A DNA stretch of 64,000 nucleotides from Pseudoalteromonas viridis (GTDB lineage: Bacteria > Pseudomonadota > Gammaproteobacteria > Enterobacterales > Alteromonadaceae): contig NZ_CP072425.1 in NCBI RefSeq assembly GCF_017742995.1, forward strand, positions 3,605,001-3,669,000. Reading direction: 5' to 3'. Every line of letters begins with the position of its first letter. The first letter of the stretch is position 1. Below the pieces are notes generated by a model. That model had not been told where the DNA came from and ran no database searches. It saw nothing but the letters and a program-made list of their open reading frames with translations. This document shows positions 1-7,505 of the stretch, in pieces. The position numbers and the translations under genes are program-made.

Positions 1-963
1 GCATTTGGCTTAGTGTTTAATGCCGTGCAAGCAAACTCAATTGCAGCAGCATTTGAAGTCGCCTTTGATGTACCCAAGTACGTAATGGGTCTTCTGTTAG
101 TCTGTGGCTCTGCTTTTATTATCTTTGGTGGCCTTAAAACCATTGCCCGCTTTGCGGAGCTTGCCGTACCATTTATGGCAGTCGCCTATTTATTATTGGC
201 AATCTTTGTGTGTGTAATGAACGCAAGCCAGTTGCCCGACGTCTTTATGTTAGTCATTAACAGCGCGTTTGGTTTTGAGCAAGCAGCAGGCGGTGCAATC
301 GGTTATGCAGTGATGCAGGCAATGATCCAGGGGATTAAACGTGGCCTGTTCTCAAATGAAGCGGGTATGGGTAGTGCTGCAAATGCCGCGGCAAGCGCAA
401 CGCCGAACCCAAACCACCCAGCTTCGCAAGGCTATGTTCAAATGCTCGGCGTATTTGTTGATACCATTGTTATCTGTAGCGCCACCGCTGCCCTCATTTT
501 ACTGTCAAATCAATTGGTACCAGAGTCTGGCGTTACTGGTATTCAGTTAACACAAGCCGCTCTGGTTGAGCATGTTGGCGAATGGGGCGGAATTTTTGTT
601 GCCATTGCTATTTTATTCTTTGCTTTTACCTCTATCGTCGCTAACTACAGTTACGCAGAAACTAACTTGTTGTTCCTTGAGCATAACCATCCTAAAGGCC
701 TGTTTATATTCAGAGCCTGTGTGCTGGCTATGGTGATGTTTGGTGCTGTAGGTGAACTCGGCCTGATCTGGACACTTGCCGATATTTCTATGGGCCTGAT
801 GGCAATTGTGAACGTGATTGCACTGTTTATGTTGTCAGGCATTGTTATCTGGCTTGCCAAAGACTACCGTAGCCAACTAAAACAAGGCAAAACCCCCGTT
901 TTTGATCCTTCACAAAAACCTGAAGTATTAAAAACCCTGCCTAAAGGTATCTGGCACAAGTAA
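1..963 (+). CDS. Sodium:alanine/glycine symporter (AGCS family), C-terminal part
   Basis: The frame is open from base 1, so only the last 320 residues are in the window; AGCS proteins are usually 450-550 residues. The family signature RGLFSNEAGMG is visible around visible residues 114-124, followed by alternating hydrophobic membrane segments and a short charged cytoplasmic tail. Members are inner-membrane carriers that import alanine or glycine with sodium, which suits a marine bacterium. The gene ends just before a strong terminator, so it is probably the last gene of its transcript. The exact substrate cannot be read from this part of the protein. Confidence 0.9.
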   Translation, partial: AFGLVFNAVQANSIAAAFEVAFDVPKYVMGLLLVCGSAFIIFGGLKTIARFAELAVPFMAVAYLLLAIFVCVMNASQLPDVFMLVINSAFGFEQAAGGAIGYAVMQAMIQGIKRGLFSNEAGMGSAANAAASATPNPNHPASQGYVQMLGVFVDTIVICSATAALILLSNQLVPESGVTGIQLTQAALVEHVGEWGGIFVAIAILFFAFTSIVANYSYAETNLLFLEHNHPKGLFIFRACVLAMVMFGAVGELGLIWTLADISMGLMAIVNVIALFMLSGIVIWLAKDYRSQLKQGKTPVFDPSQKPEVLKTLPKGIWHK

Positions 964-970
964 CCTGTAC

Positions 971-1002
971 GGGAGGTAGTCACCCGGCTACCTCCCCTTT
1001 TA
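971..1002 (+). terminator. Rho-independent terminator after the symporter gene
   Basis: A 9-bp stem GGGAGGTAG/CTACCTCCC with an 8-nt loop is followed by CTTTTAT, starting 8 nt after the stop codon. Confidence 0.85.
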
Positions 1003-1086
1003 TCATTCTTCTGTAAGCAAACTGTTCAACAAACCTCCGCCCAAACCCATTAAGTACAAATAACATTCAGTTGAAACAATTACTTA

Positions 1087-1114
1087 TTGCCTTTCATCAA
1101 AAAATCATTATAGT
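1087..1114 (+). promoter_or_regulatory. Sigma-70 type promoter of the first tRNA-Pro
   Basis: TTGCCT (1087-1092), a 16-nt spacer and TATAGT (1109-1114) lie 12 nt before the tRNA. The same boxes with the same spacing precede the second tRNA copy, which supports them as real promoter elements. Confidence 0.6.
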
Positions 1115-1125
1115 GAAGCCCAAGT

Positions 1126-1202
1126 CGGCATATAGCGCAGCTTGGTAGCGCACTGTCATGGGGTGTCAGGGGTCGCAGGTTCAAATCCTGCTATGCCGAC
1201 CA
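1126..1202 (+). tRNA. tRNA-Pro (anticodon GGG), copy 1
   Basis: A 77-nt cloverleaf with encoded CCA. The acceptor stem is CGGCATA/TATGCCG, the D arm contains AGCGCAGCTTGGTAGCGC, and the T arm contains GGTTCAAATCC. The anticodon loop ATGGGGT gives anticodon GGG. The stem carries a T-T mismatch that is also present in the E. coli tRNA-Pro(GGG) as I recall it. It reads CCC codons. Confidence 0.95.
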
Positions 1203-1306
1203 TTCTTCTCCCCCTCCAGTTAAATACTTATTTTCGTTCTGTTCCTCTTTTAAGTTCTTTACAGCAACTGAAAGTCAAACCTTATTACTTCATATAGTTG
1301 TTTGCT

Positions 1307-2068
1307 TTAAACATGACTGCCATTGGCAAGCAGATTGTTATTACTCAAGACAATTTTATCAATAGAGCAAATGCGGTCCTGTGACAGCGCAAACTGAATG
1401 CATTCAAATACATTACGGGCTGACAGGTGCATATGTTCGGTGTGCGAGCGAGTCTCAAACCACTTGGCTTCATCCAGCGGCGATGGATTGTCAAAGTTGG
1501 GGGGATAAATACTGATCACACGGACGCCCTGCCCCGCAAGACGATACCTGAGCCTGTCCGCAAAAGTAGACTGTGCCGCCTTTGCTGCGCTAAAAGCTTC
1601 ATTGGCAAGCGAGTGCGGGTTGTTCTCAAGGCTGGCCGTACTGTTGATAAACAGGATGTCGGGAGTATCCGAGCGCTGTAAGAGGGGCAAAAATTTGCGT
1701 GTCATCAGAATACTGCCCGTGGCCGTTGAGTTAATGGTTTCAACAATGTGATCTTCCGATACCTCCAGTAAAGAGCCTGATAGCCAAAGCGAGGCGTTGT
1801 TGACCAAAATGTCGACTTTATCCGTGAGTGCTGCAACCCCTTCGGCAAACTGCGCAATTTCATTGGGCCTGGTAACATCTACCTGAAACGCACTCACTCG
1901 GGCATCAGGCACCACCTCAACGACCTGGGCGGCCGTTGCTTTAGCTTTTTCGAGCGTTCTGGCCGATAAATATAACTCTGCGCCCAGCTCAGCAAAAAGA
2001 ATAGATAAGGTCAGACCAAAATCCGGGCTTGCTCCCGTAATTACAATTTTCTTGTTTTTAAACTGCAT
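1307..2068 (-). CDS. Short-chain dehydrogenase/reductase (SDR) with altered active site
   Basis: A 253-residue Rossmann-fold protein. I start it at the ATG of MQFKNKKIVITG, which has AGGAAA upstream; a longer 280-residue frame exists without support. The nucleotide-binding motif is TGASPDFG (residues 11-18) rather than the usual TGxxxGIG, NNAS is present, and the catalytic serine region is INSTAS. The expected YxxxK reads FSAAK, so the catalytic tyrosine is a phenylalanine. It may be a divergent oxidoreductase or a non-catalytic family member. It lies alone on the minus strand between two direct repeats that each hold a tRNA-Pro, so it may have arrived with the duplication. No substrate can be inferred. 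Confidence 0.8.
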   Translation of the reverse strand: MQFKNKKIVITGASPDFGLTLSILFAELGAELYLSARTLEKAKATAAQVVEVVPDARVSAFQVDVTRPNEIAQFAEGVAALTDKVDILVNNASLWLSGSLLEVSEDHIVETINSTATGSILMTRKFLPLLQRSDTPDILFINSTASLENNPHSLANEAFSAAKAAQSTFADRLRYRLAGQGVRVISIYPPNFDNPSPLDEAKWFETRSHTEHMHLSARNVFECIQFALSQDRICSIDKIVLSNNNLLANGSHV

Positions 2069-2316
2069 GTAAACTTTCCTGGTTAAATGGCAGTGCGGAA
2101 CTATATCTGACCGTACGTGCCGGTTTGGCAAACGCTTTGACGGTAGCACAAACCAGCCTCATCTGGCATAAATATTGTTCAACTGATTGCGAGGAACATC
2201 TAGCCGTTAGGTGTGCCTCCGCAGTCATAGTAAAGCCATAATTGCCGTAACCTGGCTTCAATAGTATCGGATCTCGAAGGACTGCCTATTTAGTGCGCAA
2301 ACGACCTGCGCAAGTG

Positions 2317-2344
2317 TTGCCTTTCTGATAAAAATCATTATAGT
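2317..2344 (+). promoter_or_regulatory. Sigma-70 type promoter of the second tRNA-Pro
   Basis: TTGCCT (2317-2322), 16 nt, TATAGT (2339-2344), matching the boxes of the first copy. Confidence 0.6.
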
Positions 2345-2355
2345 GGCAACCAAGT

Positions 2356-2432
2356 CGGCATATAGCGCAGCTTGGTAGCGCACTGTCATGGGGTGTCAGG
2401 GGTCGCAGGTTCAAATCCTGCTATGCCGACCA
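2356..2432 (+). tRNA. tRNA-Pro (anticodon GGG), copy 2
   Basis: Identical over all 77 nt to the tRNA at 1126-1202, with encoded CCA and anticodon GGG. Confidence 0.95.
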
Positions 2433-2667
2433 TTCTTCTCCCCCTTTATTCATCTAGCTCTTTTTTTTAAACAAGCTCTGCAATGTCCATCTAGCCCGAC
2501 TCAGCTTAACCAACTAATTTTCATTGCAATATCTGATTTCGTATCCAGCCTCTGTTCATTAGAGTAAGTTACTGTACGACCTATGAGTGCCGGTTCCATG
2601 GTGCAGATAAACATCTCATTTCCACTTTCTTCAGCACACAAATTTAGCTCACTACTACCATTAAAAG

Positions 2668-2682
2668 AACGGTCGTGCTATA
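2668..2682 (+). promoter_or_regulatory. Candidate TetR-family operator, copy 1
   Basis: GAACGGTCGTGCTAT lies 30-44 nt before the regulator start. The same 15 bases recur in inverted orientation at 3370-3384 before the hydrolase gene. The core ACGGTCGT is a partial dyad (ACG-NN-CGT), a common form for TetR-type operators. Its use as the operator of the adjacent regulator is inference. Confidence 0.6.
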
Positions 2683-2711
2683 AATAGACATAAGGTAGTT
2701 GTGAGTAGTGT

Positions 2712-3299
2712 ATGAGCAAAGGTAAGCAAACCCGCGATAATATTTTGAATGTGGCATTTAGGTTAGCCAGTGAAAATGGCCTCGAAAGCCTTACCATTGG
2801 TGAGTTGGCAAAGCAATGCGCTATGTCTAAAAGTGGCGTGTTTGCCCATTTTAATTCAAAAGAAAATTTGCAGGCGGCGGTAGTTGAATTTGCCAATGAG
2901 ATATTTATACAACGCGTGATCGTGCCAGCCCGCTCTGATAACTGTAGCAATTATGAAGAGAAAATAAAGGCGCTGTTGCACCACTGGTTAAACTGGAATC
3001 AGTCGTTTCAGGGCAGCTGTATGTTTTTGGACGCCTGGCGAGAAAAGTGTGTTGATGAATCGGCCGCTCAGCAGGTGTTAAAGCAGGCAATTGCAAATTG
3101 GCTGACCTACTTACAGATCCAGATAGGCAAAGGTATAGAAAACCAAGAGTTTCGTGCCGATCTGCAACCAGAGCAAGCCACCTTTGAGCTATATGGCATG
3201 TACTTGAGTGCGCACTTATATCATTCAATGCATGGCCAGACTGAAAGTACGCAGCGATTCTGGAAAGGCGTAGCACGTTTAATAAAGAGCTGGAAGTAG
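2712..3299 (+). CDS. TetR/AcrR-family transcriptional regulator
   Basis: A 195-residue one-component regulator. The N-terminal helix-turn-helix (about residues 5-55) contains TRDNILNVAFRLASENG and LTIGELAKQCAMSKSGVFAHF, the typical TetR pattern ending in F-x-x-K-E. The remaining 140 residues form the variable all-helical ligand and dimerisation domain. It is followed by a terminator and then by an alpha/beta hydrolase gene whose upstream region holds the same 15-nt element as this gene. It therefore probably represses itself and the hydrolase. The inducer is unknown. Confidence 0.9.
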   Translation: MSKGKQTRDNILNVAFRLASENGLESLTIGELAKQCAMSKSGVFAHFNSKENLQAAVVEFANEIFIQRVIVPARSDNCSNYEEKIKALLHHWLNWNQSFQGSCMFLDAWREKCVDESAAQQVLKQAIANWLTYLQIQIGKGIENQEFRADLQPEQATFELYGMYLSAHLYHSMHGQTESTQRFWKGVARLIKSWK

Positions 3300-3333
3300 A
3301 CCATTAAAGCGGTTTGATTAAAGATAACTAAAC

Positions 3334-3359
3334 AGGCTGAGTAATTTCAGCCTTTTTTT
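3334..3359 (+). terminator. Rho-independent terminator after the TetR gene
   Basis: Stem AGGCTGA/TCAGCCT with a 6-nt loop, then a run of T. It separates the regulator from the hydrolase, which must then have its own promoter. Confidence 0.85.
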
Positions 3360-3369
3360 GAACACACTA

Positions 3370-3384
3370 ATAGCACGACCGTTC
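3370..3384 (+). promoter_or_regulatory. Candidate TetR-family operator, copy 2
   Basis: ATAGCACGACCGTTC is the exact reverse complement of 2668-2682 and lies about 45-60 nt before the hydrolase start. Confidence 0.6.
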
Positions 3385-3430
3385 GTTTTAAACTTATCAA
3401 GCTAAGGTGTTATTTCGTGGAGGAACAGAT

Positions 3431-4279
3431 ATGAGTGACAAAATTTATTTTAAATCCGACAGCAGATTTAACTTCAAAAAGCATATGCTCAATGTGGCGA
3501 CACGCGTGCACCACCGAATTGCACCCGGACATGCTGAAAAAACGGCAACTAAACTCCTGCTCACGCCAGTGAGAGCTAAGCCCAAGCATGCTGCCCCGAC
3601 AGATCTTATCGAAGGCAGTATCTCCTCAAAAGAAGGCTTGTTGAAAACCTACCGGGTTGGCAACGGGCCAGTCTGGGTATTAACCCACGGCTGGTCTGGC
3701 AGTGCGAACCAGTTTTTTCCGCTTATGCAACATATTGCTGCGCAAGGCTATACGGCACTTGCATTTGATCATCCGGCGCACGGTAACAGCGAAGGAGAAG
3801 TCGGTCACCTGCCCGGCTTTGTATCTGGGCTTGAAGCAGTGCTTAATAGCCTGGATGAAGCACAAGGCGTGATTGCACACAGTATGGGTTGCGCCGCCGC
3901 CATTGAGTGTCAGCATCCCAAACTAAGCAATAAGCCGCTGTTATTGATTGCCCCTGTTCTGGATTACGTCAGTAACCTGTTTGGCAGTATTGAACGATCA
4001 GGGTATTCAATGCGCTTGTTCCGCAGCGTAGTCAATAAGGTCGAAAACGAGTACAACTACCCAATGGCATCGGTCGATCCGTTCGAGAAATTAAAAAACA
4101 GAACTGCACACTGTATTATTGTCCATGATCAGCATGACCGGTTTGCGCAATTCACGGTGTCTAAACAGGCCGCTACACAAATGTGTCGGGTAAAACTTAT
4201 CGAAACTCAGGGTCTGGGACATGGCAGGATATTGCAAAGCCAGCAAGCGAAAGATGCGTTTGATGCGCTGATAAGTTGA
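3431..4279 (+). CDS. Alpha/beta-fold hydrolase
   Basis: A 282-residue hydrolase. The start is the ATG at 3431 with GGAGG 7-12 nt upstream; an in-frame start at 3407 would place the ribosome site inside the gene. The oxyanion region is THGWSGSANQF and the nucleophile elbow is AHSMG, with serine in a G/A-x-S-x-G context. The probable acid is the aspartate in HDQHDRF and the histidine lies in GLGHGRIL, so the triad is complete. There is no signal peptide, so it is cytoplasmic. It is probably controlled by the upstream TetR protein through the shared element. The substrate is unknown (esterase, lipase or lactonase-like). Confidence 0.85.
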   Translation: MSDKIYFKSDSRFNFKKHMLNVATRVHHRIAPGHAEKTATKLLLTPVRAKPKHAAPTDLIEGSISSKEGLLKTYRVGNGPVWVLTHGWSGSANQFFPLMQHIAAQGYTALAFDHPAHGNSEGEVGHLPGFVSGLEAVLNSLDEAQGVIAHSMGCAAAIECQHPKLSNKPLLLIAPVLDYVSNLFGSIERSGYSMRLFRSVVNKVENEYNYPMASVDPFEKLKNRTAHCIIVHDQHDRFAQFTVSKQAATQMCRVKLIETQGLGHGRILQSQQAKDAFDALIS

Positions 4280-4319
4280 CAGTTTTTGTTTGCTTATGTG
4301 CCCCGTTATAGCACTGCAA

Positions 4320-4341
4320 TAAAGCCCGGCTAAAGCCGGGC
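4320..4341 (-). terminator. Terminator for the small peptide gene
   Basis: A 7-bp GC-rich stem GCCCGGC/GCCGGGC with a 4-nt loop. Read on the minus strand it is followed by TTTATT, 14 nt after the peptide gene stop. Confidence 0.65.
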
Positions 4342-4354
4342 AAAATAATACCAA

Positions 4355-4513
4355 TTAGCAAATATAGGCCGTGGGACAAAATGCAGGGGCCGTGTAACAC
4401 GCACCGTAGTCTTTACTGTAAGCACTTGCGCCACCAGCAATGTCTTTGGTTTGCTGCGCATTTAAATTGTTATTTGTGCTCAGCGTTTTTAACTTAACCT
4501 TTTTTAGTTTCAT
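4355..4513 (-). CDS. Small double-glycine leader peptide, candidate RiPP/bacteriocin precursor
   Basis: A 52-residue peptide whose ATG at 4513 is preceded by AGGAAAC; an in-frame longer start at 4585 lacks support. The first 28 residues look like a leader: a basic stretch MKLKKVKLKTLS, then NLNAQQTKDIAGG ending in Gly-Gly (residues 27-28). The remaining 24 residues form a Cys/Ser/Thr/Tyr-rich core with cysteines at 39, 46 and 52. This arrangement matches precursors cleaved by C39-type peptidase transporters (class II bacteriocin or lanthipeptide-like). No modification enzyme or dedicated exporter is seen in the window. It has its own terminator. Coding status rests on the ribosome site and leader logic. 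Confidence 0.6.
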   Translation of the reverse strand: MKLKKVKLKTLSTNNNLNAQQTKDIAGGASAYSKDYGACYTAPAFCPTAYIC

Positions 4514-4785
4514 GTTGTTTCCTGTTGTATTTCTCTGTTGTTTAATCGAATGGTGATGACAGCACGCTTGTATGGCAATGCTCATCGGTTAAACAATGTG
4601 CTGAAATTAGCAACAAAAAACAAGGCGATCGAGGCAATTTCTCGGCGTTACTTTTTAGGTACTTGTTTTTTATCTTATTTATTCTATTGAAATTTTATCA
4701 CGCAATCTTAAATGACAGCGCTAGACTTATGTACTACGCGTACAGTCAGATTATGTCTATATTAACAAGCAAAGATACCGGCCAG

Positions 4786-5199
4786 TCAGTCAAAGAGCGT
4801 TTTAAAATAGTCCCACAGTCCTAAGGATTCATCCGCAAAAATATCGATCCCCAGCCAGGATTTCAGCAAATAGAGAATAACGAGTACCACACCTACCAAG
4901 ACCACGCCCACTATCAATAAGCTGATCAGGAACATAATGGCTGCTGTGATCCGCTCTGTGTTGCTCAGGCTGCGTTTATTCACCCCACCCAGGAACACAA
5001 TGTAGAAACTCCAGGGCAAAAATGGCATCACCAGTGTTGGCCTGAAATCAATAGCATGGTTGTTCCAGCCGCGAGTATTAATGGCTTTATGCAAGGCTTT
5101 ACGCTGTTTGTAGCTAAAGCTCGCCGCAATCTCAGGATCCATCTTACTCAGCAGCTGCTTAACATGAGTATACTCTTGATTAGAACGGTTCTGCGTCAT
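4786..5199 (-). CDS. Small inner-membrane protein of unknown function
   Basis: 137 residues starting at an ATG with a textbook AGGAGG site. The N-terminal half is soluble and basic (for example FSYKQRKALHKAINTRGW). It is followed by a first hydrophobic segment around FLPWSFYIVFLGG and a second, long one (about residues 85-115), then a short acidic tail ending DYFKTLFD. It is upstream of the peptide gene on the same strand, but the gap is about 270 bp, so co-transcription is doubtful. I do not recognise a characterised family. Confidence 0.75.
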   Translation of the reverse strand: MTQNRSNQEYTHVKQLLSKMDPEIAASFSYKQRKALHKAINTRGWNNHAIDFRPTLVMPFLPWSFYIVFLGGVNKRSLSNTERITAAIMFLISLLIVGVVLVGVVLVILYLLKSWLGIDIFADESLGLWDYFKTLFD

Positions 5200-5392
5200 T
5201 TAGCCTCCTTATCCGCCGCTTGTGGGTTAGCAGCACGGCAATTGATTAGACGTGGACAATTAAACATAAATCCAAAATAAGCCTTTTTGGACACACTCAA
5301 CGCCATGGTGGTTGTTTCGTTAAGTTTAGACGCAGACGAAACACTATCAATAATTCAGAAAACCGTATTCCTTAACATGTGAGAGCGCAATT

Positions 5393-5509
5393 ATGGCAAT
5401 CAGAAACTTGTCAATTGAATGCTTCTGTAGGCAACTGCACTACACCTATGATCCTTTGGCTACAAATTCCGCTGCACCTTATGCAAGTTGGGGATCTCAT
5501 CAGTGTTAA
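5393..5509 (+). CDS. Possible 38-residue small ORF
   Basis: The ATG at 5393 has GAGAG about 8 nt upstream and runs to TAA at 5509. The product begins MAIRNLSIECFCRQLHY and ends in a cysteine. The only support is an open frame and a plausible ribosome site in an otherwise empty stretch, so it may be chance. Confidence 0.2.
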   Translation: MAIRNLSIECFCRQLHYTYDPLATNSAAPYASWGSHQC

Positions 5510-5546
5510 ATTTATAAATGGGTGTCTGTGATACCTACGGCTCACA

Positions 5547-5729
5547 TTAGCCATTTTCGCGCTGCAGCATCTTTAGTAATGTTGTACCAGAAGAGGTAAT
5601 ACCATCTGCACCTGCGTTGATGGCAGCTTCTCTGAGGTGCGTTGCAGCCCATCCACCGCAGAATATATAAAACGGGATCTCGCCATTTGCCTTTCTAATA
5701 AACTGCGCAAAATACCTCCGCGTTGTGTT
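5547..5729 (-). pseudogene. C-terminal remnant of an unknown enzyme-like gene
   Basis: The minus strand reads about 60 residues without a start codon, from an in-frame stop at 5730-5732 to a stop at 5547. They include IPFYIFCGGWAATHLREA and INAGADGITSSGTTLL. The composition (alternating hydrophobic strand and glycine-rich loop) looks like the end of a TIM-barrel or similar enzyme rather than random sequence. The fragment abuts the hairpin array at 5735, which may have replaced the rest of the gene. The family is not identified. Confidence 0.45.
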
Positions 5730-5734
5730 TTAGT

Positions 5735-6083
5735 AGATCCCGGCTCGCAAGCGTCCGGGATGACAGCGAAGTATGTAGGTCAAGCCCCAAAAAGTTCCTC
5801 CGCTTTTTAAACAGCTATAGGCTCGAAAGCGTCCGGGATGACATCGAAGTATGTAGGTCAAGCCCCACAAAAGGCCCTCAGCTTTTTTAAACAGCTATAG
5901 GCTCGAAAGCGTCCGGGATGACGACGAAGTATGTAGGTTAAGCCCCACAAAAGTTCCTCTACGTTTTTTGAACAACTATACACTCGAAAGCGTCCGGGAT
6001 GACGACTAAGTATGTAGGTTAAGCCCCACAAAAGTTCCTCTGCGTTTTTTGAACAGCTATAGGCTTGCAAACGTCCGGGATGG
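5735..6083. repeat. Tandem array of about 80-bp units with a GC hairpin core (5 copies)
   Basis: The core GCGTCCGGGA recurs at 5751, 5829, 5909, 5990 and (as ACGTCCGGGA) 6071, giving periods of 78-81 bp. The first unit has the full hairpin ATCCCGG ... CCGGGAT; the later ones have lost the left arm (AGGCTCG in place of CCCGGCTCG). Units share a spacer with GTATGTAGGT and AAGCCCCACAAAAG. The same core builds the larger array at 30593-31460. The array lies downstream of the sensor kinase gene and could act as a structured 3' end. Confidence 0.85.
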
Positions 6084-6143
6084 TGGAAAAGTAGCTTACT
6101 AACCGTGCCTCTTAAAACTAAACAAAATCTCCTCCATCTTGCC

Positions 6144-7505
6144 CTAGGCAACACGCTCTGCGAACGCGACTTTAAAGCTTGCGCCGCCTTGCTCGTTTTT
6201 GCAGGTGACGGTAAGTTTGGCGTTATGAAAATCTACGACTTCTTTAACGATAGACAAGCCTAACCCACTGCCGGTGAGTGTGGATTGTTCCTGCCGCCAG
6301 AAGCGCTCGAACAGGCGGTCGTAATATTGCGACTGGATCCCGGGGCCATTGTCGCTCACCTCCAGCTCAGTAGCTGTAACCTTTACCTGAATTTTGGCTT
6401 TGTCTTGTGAATGTTTAAGCGCGTTTTCGACCAGGTTTTTGATCATAATGTGTACTGCAGCTTTGTCTGCCAGGATCTGTTCTGTGACAGCGTCGGTATC
6501 CAGGCTTAGCTCCTTGTCAAACTGCACTGCCAGTGGGGCCAGCATCATGCACACTTCCTGTGCCAGTGCTGATAAGCTCACCGGGACTTTGTTGTACACC
6601 ACAAAGTTTTGGGCACGAGAAAGGTCTAACAGTTGCTGTACCACGCGGGTCATATAGGCTACGTCGTTGACGATTTCTTCGCGGATCTGGGGGGCAATAT
6701 CGGCCAGCTGAACCCGGGTATTGAGCACAGCAAGTGGGGTTTTAAGCTCATGTGCGGCATTTGCAACAAAGCGTTTTTGCTCATCAAAGCCGCCCTCCAC
6801 CCGCTCCATGGCCTGGTTCAGTGAATTCACTATGGGCTGAATTTCATAGGGAAGCCCTTCGTTGCTGAGCCTGAAACTCAGTTGCTCGGGTTTGATCTGC
6901 TTTAACTGCCCCGCCACGGTTTTTACAGGTTGTACTACCGAGCGCACCGACAAATATCCAACCAGCATAAACACGCCAAAGGCCGCAAAAATGGTGATGG
7001 CTGTGACCCGATTAAGCGCAGGGATCACCGCTTCATTGGCAAGCTCAGTGATCAGATCGTTACGTGCCATATCCAGAAACAGCGCCTGACCGTTCAGTGT
7101 CAGTTCGGTACGAAATCGATCAACGCCATCCAGATGAGAGTAACCAGTCGGAATGCGCTCGGTCAGCGCATTGAGCGCGGCTGAGCTTTGGTCGCTGTTC
7201 ACGGACTGAAGCAGCACCACATTGTCAGCTGCGCGGATCACCCGAAACGCAAAATTATTGTACAGAGCGTCGTAGCCCCACTTTTCTACCACGCTTTCAG
7301 GAGCATAAATAAGCTGCTGTTGCTCAAAACGCAGGGCGTCTGCCACATCTTCACTCATACCTTTCATGCTGACTTCCAAAGCCAGATTGGCATAGTTCAT
7401 CGAAAACAGGTGTAAGATCACACCAATGCCGGTAAACACCACAGAGCCAATCAGTATAAAGTGCAGGTAAATCTTGCGGGCTAATGAGTTTTTGATGATC
7501 TTCAT
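6144..7505 (-). CDS. Two-component sensor histidine kinase
   Basis: A 453-residue inner-membrane kinase. Transmembrane segments lie around residues 14-36 and 168-188, enclosing a periplasmic sensor of about 130 residues. A HAMP linker (about 188-240) follows. The HisKA motif AAHELKTPL has the phospho-accepting histidine at 252. The ATPase motifs are IKNLVENALKHS (N box), DNGPGI (G1) and GSGLGLSIV (G2). The start overlaps the response-regulator stop by 4 bp. As the last gene of the MipA-adaptor-RND operon it probably senses the pump's substrate or envelope stress. The signal is unknown. Confidence 0.92.
   Translation of the reverse strand: MKIIKNSLARKIYLHFILIGSVVFTGIGVILHLFSMNYANLALEVSMKGMSEDVADALRFEQQQLIYAPESVVEKWGYDALYNNFAFRVIRAADNVVLLQSVNSDQSSAALNALTERIPTGYSHLDGVDRFRTELTLNGQALFLDMARNDLITELANEAVIPALNRVTAITIFAAFGVFMLVGYLSVRSVVQPVKTVAGQLKQIKPEQLSFRLSNEGLPYEIQPIVNSLNQAMERVEGGFDEQKRFVANAAHELKTPLAVLNTRVQLADIAPQIREEIVNDVAYMTRVVQQLLDLSRAQNFVVYNKVPVSLSALAQEVCMMLAPLAVQFDKELSLDTDAVTEQILADKAAVHIMIKNLVENALKHSQDKAKIQVKVTATELEVSDNGPGIQSQYYDRLFERFWRQEQSTLTGSGLGLSIVKEVVDFHNAKLTVTCKNEQGGASFKVAFAERVA

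Larger units (their letters stand above)
1087..1216 (+). repeat. Direct repeat, copy 1 (promoter + tRNA-Pro + 3' flank)
   Basis: About 130 bp recur at 2317-2446 at a constant offset of 1230 bp. The tRNA and the first 14 or so bases downstream are identical, and the promoter part has a few mismatches. This is a duplicated tRNA transcription unit. Confidence 0.9.
2317..2446 (+). repeat. Direct repeat, copy 2 (promoter + tRNA-Pro + 3' flank)
   Basis: Second copy of the repeat at 1087-1216. Confidence 0.9.

Noticed and set aside
1087..2446. Genomic island integrated at tRNA-Pro
   Set aside because: The segment is only 1.2 kb with one SDR gene and no integrase, and the repeats include the whole promoter and tRNA, which fits a tandem duplication at least as well.
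5858..6154. 98-residue minus-strand ORF with 27-residue repeats
   Set aside because: Translation of the 80-bp tandem array; unit lengths of 78-81 bp are not kept in frame, and there is no ribosome site.
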